A DNA stretch of 64,000 nucleotides from the NCBI RefSeq assembly GCF_001583415.1, contig NZ_CP014475.1:3596001-3660000 (forward strand). The letters run 5' to 3'. Shown here piece after piece: positions 59,044 through 64,000 of this stretch. The stretch is from Mycolicibacterium phlei. Lineage in GTDB: Bacteria > Actinomycetota > Actinomycetes > Mycobacteriales > Mycobacteriaceae. The notes beneath the pieces were generated by a model. The model did no database searches. It saw only the letters and a program-made list of their open reading frames with translations, and was not told the DNA's origin. The position numbers and the translations under genes are program-made. Position 1 is the stretch's first letter; every line of letters begins with the position of its first letter.

Positions 59044-60137
59044 GCCACGAGATCGTCGGCGTGCACGGCGGGCCGACGCATGTCCGGCGGCAGCTCCGAG
59101 GTGGAGCGGCCCAGCATGGTGGCCAGTTCGCCGTGGTCGTAGGCCACCACCCCGCGGGCCACCATCGTGGCGTCCTGCGACCGTAGTTCGACGACATCAC
59201 CGCCGTAGAACCGGCCCGAGACCGCGGTGATCCCGGCGGGCAGCAGCGAGCGCCGCTGCTTGACCACCGCGCGCACCGCGCCGTCGTCGAGCGTCAGCGC
59301 ACCGGCGGCCTCGGCGGCGTAGCGCACCCAGAACCGGCGCGCCGACATCCGTTCGGCGCGCGGGGCGAACACGGTGCCCACCGACGCGTCGGTCAGCGCC
59401 GCGGCGGCGTCGGAGGCGGCGGCCAGCAGCACGGGCACCCCGGCGTCGGCGGCCAGCAGCGCCGACGACAGCTTCGAGGCCATGCCGCCGGTGCCGAGCT
59501 TGCTGCCCCGCCCGGCCACCACACCCTCCAGGTCGTCCGGACCGGACACCTCGGGGATGAAGCGCGCGTTGCCTTTTCGCGGATCCGAGTCGTACAGACC
59601 GTCGATGTCGGACAGCAGGATCAGCGCGTCGGCGCCGACGAGGTGCGCGACCAGCGCCGAGAGCCGGTCGTTGTCGCCGAACCGGATCTCGTTGGTAGCG
59701 ACGGTGTCGTTCTCGTTGACGATCGCGACCGCGTGCAGGGCGCGCAGCCGGTCCAGCGTGCGCTGGGCGTTGGTGTGCTGCACCCGCATCGAGATGTCGT
59801 GCGCGGTCAGCAGCACCTGTCCGACGGTGCGGTTGTAGCGGCCGAACGCCGCGCTCCACGCGTTGACCAGCGCCACCTGCCCGACGCTGGCGGCGGCCTG
59901 TTTGGTGGCCAGGTCGGCGGGCCGTTTGGTCAGGCCGAGCGGTTCGATCCCGGCGGCGATCGCGCCGGAGGACACAATGACGACGTCGGAGCCGGAGCGC
60001 ATCCGGCCCTCCAGGGCGTCGACGAGATACGCGAGCCGGCTGGCGTCGAACACCCCGGACGGTGTGGTCAGTGCGGTGGTGCCGATCTTGACGACGACGC
60101 TGCGGGCGGTGCGGATGGCCTCCCTGTGGTCGCTCAC
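59037..60137 (-). CDS. proB: Glutamate 5-kinase
   Basis: A 366-residue enzyme with an amino-acid-kinase domain (VVVKIGTTALTTPSG, VIVSSGAIAAGI, VNENDTVATNEIRFGDNDRL, GTGGMASKLSSALLAADAGV) and a C-terminal PUA domain (about residues 275-366). It phosphorylates glutamate to start proline synthesis and feeds ProA. GTG 60137 overlaps the obg stop as GTGA. Order rne-rplU-rpmA-obg-proB matches M. tuberculosis. Confidence 0.96.
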   Translation of the reverse strand: MSDHREAIRTARSVVVKIGTTALTTPSGVFDASRLAYLVDALEGRMRSGSDVVIVSSGAIAAGIEPLGLTKRPADLATKQAAASVGQVALVNAWSAAFGRYNRTVGQVLLTAHDISMRVQHTNAQRTLDRLRALHAVAIVNENDTVATNEIRFGDNDRLSALVAHLVGADALILLSDIDGLYDSDPRKGNARFIPEVSGPDDLEGVVAGRGSKLGTGGMASKLSSALLAADAGVPVLLAAASDAAAALTDASVGTVFAPRAERMSARRFWVRYAAEAAGALTLDDGAVRAVVKQRRSLLPAGITAVSGRFYGGDVVELRSQDATMVARGVVAYDHGELATMLGRSTSELPPDMRRPAVHADDLVAV

Positions 60138-61591
60138 GACTCACCGCCGTCGTCACCGCTGGGGCGTCGCCGTTCCTTTCGGGCCGCCTTGCGTTCCGCC
60201 GCGCCGACGCGGTCGGTCTGTTCCAGCCGCGCGTCGGTGCCGCGGCCGGAGAGCACCACGTCGACACCGGCGGGGGTCTGCGGTTCCCACTCGAACGTGA
60301 CGTCGCCGATGGTGACCTCGCATCCGGGTTTCGCACCGAGTTTGAGCAGTTCGTCCTCCACACCCAGCCGGGCGAGGCGGTCGCCGAGGTAGCCGATCGC
60401 CTCGTCGTTGTCGAAATCGGTTTGGGCGACCCAGCGTTCGGGCCGCACGCCGCGCACCACGAAGCCGCCCTGCCCGTCGGGTTCGACGGTGAAGCCGGTC
60501 TCGTCGACGGGGATGGGCCGGATGACCGGGCGACGCACCACGGGCGGCGGTTGCGACGCGCGGTACGCCGAGACCATTTCCCACAGCGCGAAGGTCAACT
60601 GCCGCAACCCTTCCCGGGTGACGGTGGACACCTCGAACACCGGCCAGCCGTAGCGGCGGGCGATCTCGTCGCGGACGAACTCGGCGAGCTCGCGGGCGTC
60701 GGGCATGTCGATCTTGTTGAGCACCACCGCGCGTGGCCGCTCGGCCAGGTCGCCGAGGGTGGAGTCGCCCCGCAGCGTCGGGGTGTAGGCGGCCAGCTCG
60801 GCCTCCAGCGCGTCGATGTCGGAGACCGGGTCACGACCGGGTTCCATTGTGGCGCAGTCGACCACGTGAACCAGCACCGCGCACCGCTCGATGTGGCGCA
60901 GGAAGTCCAGGCCGAGACCGCGGCCCTCGGACGCACCGGGGATCAGACCGGGCACGTCGGCGACGGTGAAGGTGTTGTCCCCCGCCGACACCACCCCGAG
61001 GTTGGGGGCCAGTGTGGTGAACGGATAGTCGGCGATCTTCGGTTTGGCCGCCGAGATCACCGACACCAGCGACGACTTACCGGCCGACGGGAAGCCGACC
61101 AGGCCGACGTCGGCGACGGTCTTGAGTTCCAGGGTGAGGTCGCGGACCTGCCCCTTCTCGCCGAGCAGCGCGAAGCCGGGGGCCTTGCGGGCCCTCGACG
61201 CGAGTGCGGCGTTGCCGAGCCCGCCGCGACCACCGGCGGCCGCCTCGAAACGGGTGCCCGCACCGACGAGATCGGCGAGCACCCGGCCGTTCTCGTCGAG
61301 CACCACGGTGCCGTCGGGCACCTTGACCTCGAGGTCCGCACCGGCGGCGCCGTCGCGGTTGCTGCCCGCACCGGGCTTGCCCGACTGGGCCACGACGTGG
61401 GGATGGAAGTGGAAGTCCAGCAGCGTGTGGACCTGGGGGTCGACGACGAGGATGACGCTGCCGCCGCGACCGCCGTTACCGCCGTCGGGTCCGCCGAGTG
61501 GTTTGAACTTCTCGCGGTGGACCGAGGCGCAGCCGTTACCGCCGTTGCCGGCCCGCGCGTGGATCACGACGCGGTCGACGAAGCGAGGCAT
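60134..61591 (-). CDS. obg: GTPase Obg/CgtA
   Basis: A 485-residue protein with the Gly-rich Obg fold first (FVDRVVIHARAGNGGNGCAS), then the GTPase domain with G1 GFPSAGKSSLV, G3 DVPGLI and G4 NKID, and a C-terminal OCT domain (GFVVRGVRPERWVAQTDF) followed by a basic tail. Obg takes part in 50S assembly and stress control. ATG 61591. A long hairpin lies between it and rpmA upstream. Confidence 0.96.
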   Translation of the reverse strand: MPRFVDRVVIHARAGNGGNGCASVHREKFKPLGGPDGGNGGRGGSVILVVDPQVHTLLDFHFHPHVVAQSGKPGAGSNRDGAAGADLEVKVPDGTVVLDENGRVLADLVGAGTRFEAAAGGRGGLGNAALASRARKAPGFALLGEKGQVRDLTLELKTVADVGLVGFPSAGKSSLVSVISAAKPKIADYPFTTLAPNLGVVSAGDNTFTVADVPGLIPGASEGRGLGLDFLRHIERCAVLVHVVDCATMEPGRDPVSDIDALEAELAAYTPTLRGDSTLGDLAERPRAVVLNKIDMPDARELAEFVRDEIARRYGWPVFEVSTVTREGLRQLTFALWEMVSAYRASQPPPVVRRPVIRPIPVDETGFTVEPDGQGGFVVRGVRPERWVAQTDFDNDEAIGYLGDRLARLGVEDELLKLGAKPGCEVTIGDVTFEWEPQTPAGVDVVLSGRGTDARLEQTDRVGAAERKAARKERRRPSGDDGGES

Positions 61592-61613
61592 CGGACTTCC
61601 TTTCCATAACGAG

Positions 61614-61668
61614 TGTGGAGCTACTGCGAATCAGGCCTGTTCAGCCGGGATGGCGCAGCAGCTCCACA
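61614..61668. promoter_or_regulatory. Long hairpin between rpmA and obg
   Basis: Arms TGTGGAGCTACTGCG and CGCAGCAGCTCCACA pair over 15 bp with one mismatch around a 25-base loop. There is no T run, so it is more likely an RNA processing or stability element in the rplU-rpmA-obg transcript than a terminator. Confidence 0.6.
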
Positions 61669-61682
61669 ATCGCGGCAGAAAG

Positions 61683-61949
61683 TCAGGCCTCCTGCGGCGC
61701 CGGTCGGACCACGCTGACGACCTTGCGGCCGCGCTTGATGCCGAACTCGACGGCACCGGGAGCCGTGGCGAACAGGGTGTCGTCGCCACCACGGCCGACG
61801 TTCACACCGGGATGGAAGTGGGTGCCGCGCTGGCGGACGAGGATCTCGCCGGCCTTGACGATCTGGCCGCCGAACCGCTTGACGCCGAGCCGCTGTGCGG
61901 CTGAGTCGCGACCGTTGCGTGAGCTGGAAGCGCCCTTCTTATGTGCCAT
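61683..61949 (-). CDS. rpmA: 50S ribosomal protein L27
   Basis: An 88-residue bL27 starting AHKKGASSSRNGRDSAAQRL, with VKRFGGQIVKAGEILVRQRG and FHPGVNVGRGGDDTLFA. Its N-terminus reaches the peptidyl-transfer centre. It lacks the cleaved N-terminal extension seen in Firmicutes. ATG 61949, 14 bp after the rplU stop. Confidence 0.98.
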   Translation of the reverse strand: MAHKKGASSSRNGRDSAAQRLGVKRFGGQIVKAGEILVRQRGTHFHPGVNVGRGGDDTLFATAPGAVEFGIKRGRKVVSVVRPAPQEA

Positions 61950-61963
61950 TGTCTCCCGCTTCC

Positions 61964-62275
61964 CTACTTGATGCCGGTGACCTTGAGGACCGTCAGCTGC
62001 TGACGGTGACCCTGCCGCTTGTGGTAGCCGGTCTTGTTCTTGAACTTGTGGATACGGATCTTGGGACCCTTGGTGTGCTCGAGCACCTCACCGGTGACCG
62101 AAACCTTCTCCAGGTCCTTGGCCGCGGTGGTGACCTTCGCGCCGTCGACGACGAGAGCCACCGGCAGCTCGACCTTGGCGCCGGGCTCCGCGTCAAGCTT
62201 CTCGACCTTGACCACGTCACCTGCGGCGACCTTGTACTGCTTACCGCCGGTCTTGACGATTGCGTAAGTCGCCAT
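61964..62275 (-). CDS. rplU: 50S ribosomal protein L21
   Basis: A 103-residue bL21: MATYAIVKTGGKQYKVAAGD, then KIRIHKFKNKTGYHKRQGHR, as expected. ATG 62275 is preceded by AGGAGT; the longer open frame upstream is rejected on family length. First gene of the rplU-rpmA-obg-proB run. The 184-bp gap to rne probably contains its promoter. Confidence 0.98.
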   Translation of the reverse strand: MATYAIVKTGGKQYKVAAGDVVKVEKLDAEPGAKVELPVALVVDGAKVTTAAKDLEKVSVTGEVLEHTKGPKIRIHKFKNKTGYHKRQGHRQQLTVLKVTGIK

Positions 62276-62459
62276 CGTGCTGTTACTCCTACGTCGTTCA
62301 CTGGGCGCGCGCGGTTGCTGCTGCGCTTTGTCTGGGTTTCCCGACTGTCGCCGGTTCGCGTGTTCCAAAGCCTGGCGACAACTGCTCAAGGCTACTTGAG
62401 CGGCCACGCGAGGGTCAAATCACCGCAGGTAGGCGGTCCTGATGAGGATAGCCAACCGG

Positions 62460-64000
62460 TCAGCTCCCCACGCTCGGGGGGCCTGCGGGCCGGGCTGCGG
62501 CCCGGCGGCGGTGCCGTCCACCTGTGCTGACGGGCGGCGGCGCGGCGGGCTCCGGGGCCGTCACGGCTGCCGGCGACTCGTCGGGCTCGTCCTCGTCGTC
62601 GGAGTCGGAGTCGTCCTCGTCGGACTCTTCGGAGTCGTCCACGTCGGAGTCGTCGTAGTCGTCATCCTCGTCCGAGTCGTCGTCGGAGTCCTCGTCGGAA
62701 GCGCCGATCACCTCGATGTCGTCCTCGATGGCCTCGTCGTCGTCGGGATCGAGCTCGACGTCATCGTCATCATCGGAGTCGTCGGAGTCCTCGTCGGAGT
62801 CCTCGTATTCGTCCTCGAGGTCGTCGATGTCCTCCTCGCCGGCCTCGATGACCGCCGTGCGCAGGTGCTCCGACTCGGCCACCGCCTCAGCCGCCGAGTC
62901 CTGCGCCTGGCCGTCGGACTCCTCGGGCTTGGTGTCTGTCGCCTCGCCCGAGGTCTCGTCTTCGTCGTCGGAGTGACGTCCGGTGGCCGCGGCCATCGCC
63001 TTGAACATCGGGTGTTCACCGGCGGGGTGCGGCGGCACCTTCGCGACCTCGACGTCGTCGGCCTTGGATCCGCGCTTACCGCGCTTGCCGCGGCGACCAC
63101 CGCCGTCGGCCTTGCGGCCGGTCCCCGAGGTGGAGTCCACCGGGTCGCCGTGCAGCACGATGCCGCGGCCGTTGCAGTGCGTGCAGGTGGTGGAGAACGC
63201 CTCGACCAGGCCGGTGCCGAGCCGCTTGCGGGTCAGCTGGACCAGGCCCAGCGAGGTCACCTCCGACACCTGGTGGCGGGTCCGGTCGCGGGCCAGCGCC
63301 TCGGTGAGCCGGCGCAGCACCAGGTCGCGGTTGGACTCCAGCACCATGTCGATGAAGTCGATGACCACGATGCCGCCGATGTCGCGCAGCCGCAGCTGGC
63401 GCACGATCTCCTCGGCCGCCTCGAGGTTGTTGCGGGTGACGGTCTGCTCGAGGTTGCCGCCCGACCCGGTGAACTTGCCGGTGTTGACGTCGATGACCGT
63501 CATCGCCTCGGTGCGGTCGATGACCAGGGTGCCGCCCGAGGGCAGCCACACCTTGCGGTCCATCGCCTTGGCCAGCTGTTCGTCGATGCGGTGCACGGCG
63601 AACACGTCCGGGCCGTCCGGGGAGGCGGGCTCGTACTTGGTCAGCCGCGGCAGCAACTCGGGTGCTACCGAGCTGACGTACTCGTTGATCGTGTTCCAGG
63701 CGTGGTCGCCGGAGACGGTCAGCCCGGTGAAGTCCTCGTTGAACAGGTCGCGGATCACCTTGACCAGCACGTCGGGCTCCTCGTAGAGCGCGACGGCCTG
63801 GCCGGCCTTCTTGGCGGTGATCTCGGCGGCCTTGGCCTCGATCTCGGCCCACCGCTTGGCGAGCCGCTCGACGTCGGTGCGGATGTCCTCTTCCTTGACG
63901 CCCTCCGACGCGGTGCGGATGATCACGCCGGCGTCCGGCGGGACCACCTCGCGCAGGATCTCCTTGAGCCGCTGACGCTCGGTGTCGGGCAGCTTGCGGC
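62460..64000 (-). CDS. rne: Ribonuclease E, C-terminal part
   Basis: About 513 codons from the right window edge to the stop; the N-terminus is outside. The catalytic domain is seen from the RNase H-like/S1-linked region (AGVIIRTASEG) to the DNase I-like core (MTVIDVNTGKF, GGIVVIDFIDM) with the two Asp that bind Mg, and the zinc-link Cys pair TTCTHCNGRGIV. The tail of about 200 residues is disordered and extremely acidic (runs of Asp/Glu/Ser) and ends in a short Pro/Arg-rich stretch; it is probably the partner-binding scaffold. RNase E starts decay of most mRNAs and matures rRNA. Position matches Rv2444c. Confidence 0.96.
   Translation of the reverse strand, partial: RKLPDTERQRLKEILREVVPPDAGVIIRTASEGVKEEDIRTDVERLAKRWAEIEAKAAEITAKKAGQAVALYEEPDVLVKVIRDLFNEDFTGLTVSGDHAWNTINEYVSSVAPELLPRLTKYEPASPDGPDVFAVHRIDEQLAKAMDRKVWLPSGGTLVIDRTEAMTVIDVNTGKFTGSGGNLEQTVTRNNLEAAEEIVRQLRLRDIGGIVVIDFIDMVLESNRDLVLRRLTEALARDRTRHQVSEVTSLGLVQLTRKRLGTGLVEAFSTTCTHCNGRGIVLHGDPVDSTSGTGRKADGGGRRGKRGKRGSKADDVEVAKVPPHPAGEHPMFKAMAAATGRHSDDEDETSGEATDTKPEESDGQAQDSAAEAVAESEHLRTAVIEAGEEDIDDLEDEYEDSDEDSDDSDDDDDVELDPDDDEAIEDDIEVIGASDEDSDDDSDEDDDYDDSDVDDSEESDEDDSDSDDEDEPDESPAAVTAPEPAAPPPVSTGGRHRRRAAARPAGPPSVGS

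Overview
The window is a high-GC actinobacterial chromosome segment that I place in a mycobacterium (Mycolicibacterium-like). The main reason is gene order: lepA / PemK-like protein / CBS protein ... metallo-hydrolase / transglutaminase / alpha-E / ATP-grasp / rpsT / holA / comEC / comEA ... degV / octT / gpgP / rsfS / nadD ... VWA / moxR / proA / rbsK ... nadE ... proB / obg / rpmA / rplU / rne follows the M. tuberculosis Rv2404c-Rv2444c order as I recall it. Most intact genes use GTG or ATG starts with 4-bp start/stop overlaps. No tRNA, rRNA or CRISPR array was seen.

Region 1 (1-1.8 kb) is core: lepA 5' end, PemK-like protein, GNAT acetyltransferase and CBS-domain protein. Region 2 (1.9-21.2 kb) is an accessory hotspot between the CBS gene and the metallo-hydrolase gene. 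It opens with a decayed aldo/keto reductase. Then comes the N-terminal piece of an Imm61-like immunity gene, whose likely C-terminal piece lies 11.9 kb away at 15.3-15.5 kb. Between the two pieces lie a tyrosine-recombinase module (recombinase, small HTH protein, frameshifted zinc-ribbon recombinase-like protein), a metal-efflux and redox cluster (CmtR-like repressor, SPC-type P-type ATPase, two integral-membrane methyltransferases, DsbA-like protein, SAM methyltransferase, Met-rich exported protein), and an IS6110-like IS3 element that splits a small gene. Right of the junction is a two-gene unit of a two-helix membrane protein and a STAND NTPase-TPR protein that share a short motif, a candidate conflict or signalling system. 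An IS21-family element and a DnaB C-terminal fragment follow.

Region 3 (21.2-35.5 kb) is core again: RNase Z-like protein, the transglutaminase/alpha-E/ATP-grasp trio, S20, DNA polymerase III delta, ComEC/ComEA, DegV, the methylglucose-lipopolysaccharide genes octT and gpgP, rsfS and nadD. Three non-core genes sit where M. tuberculosis carries eis. Region 4 (35.5-42.0 kb) is a GntR-controlled operon with an APC permease, an FGGY kinase and a GlpA/GlpB-like oxidoreductase pair, probably for a polyol. Region 5 (42.0-47.4 kb) is VWA/MoxR, proA, ribokinase and an enoyl-CoA hydratase.

Region 6 (47.4-55.5 kb) is a second accessory patch. Remnants of a CmtR-like regulator and a membrane methyltransferase lie between two copies of a palindromic repeat, with a third copy at 55.5 kb. 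Next is a gene set that matches the D-apionate/L-erythrulose route: ApnO-like, OiaC-like, LerK, LerI, DerI and a GntP permease under an FCD-type GntR regulator. The regulator is broken by a 13-bp duplication and the permease by a 1-bp frameshift. Region 7 (55.5-64.0 kb) is core: nadE, cysteine hydrolase, sirtuin, proB, obg, rpmA, rplU and the 3' part of rne.

Broken or truncated genes are unusually many here. Single-base lesions need read-level checking. The 13-bp duplication, the IS insertions with target duplications and the truncated fragments are more likely real.
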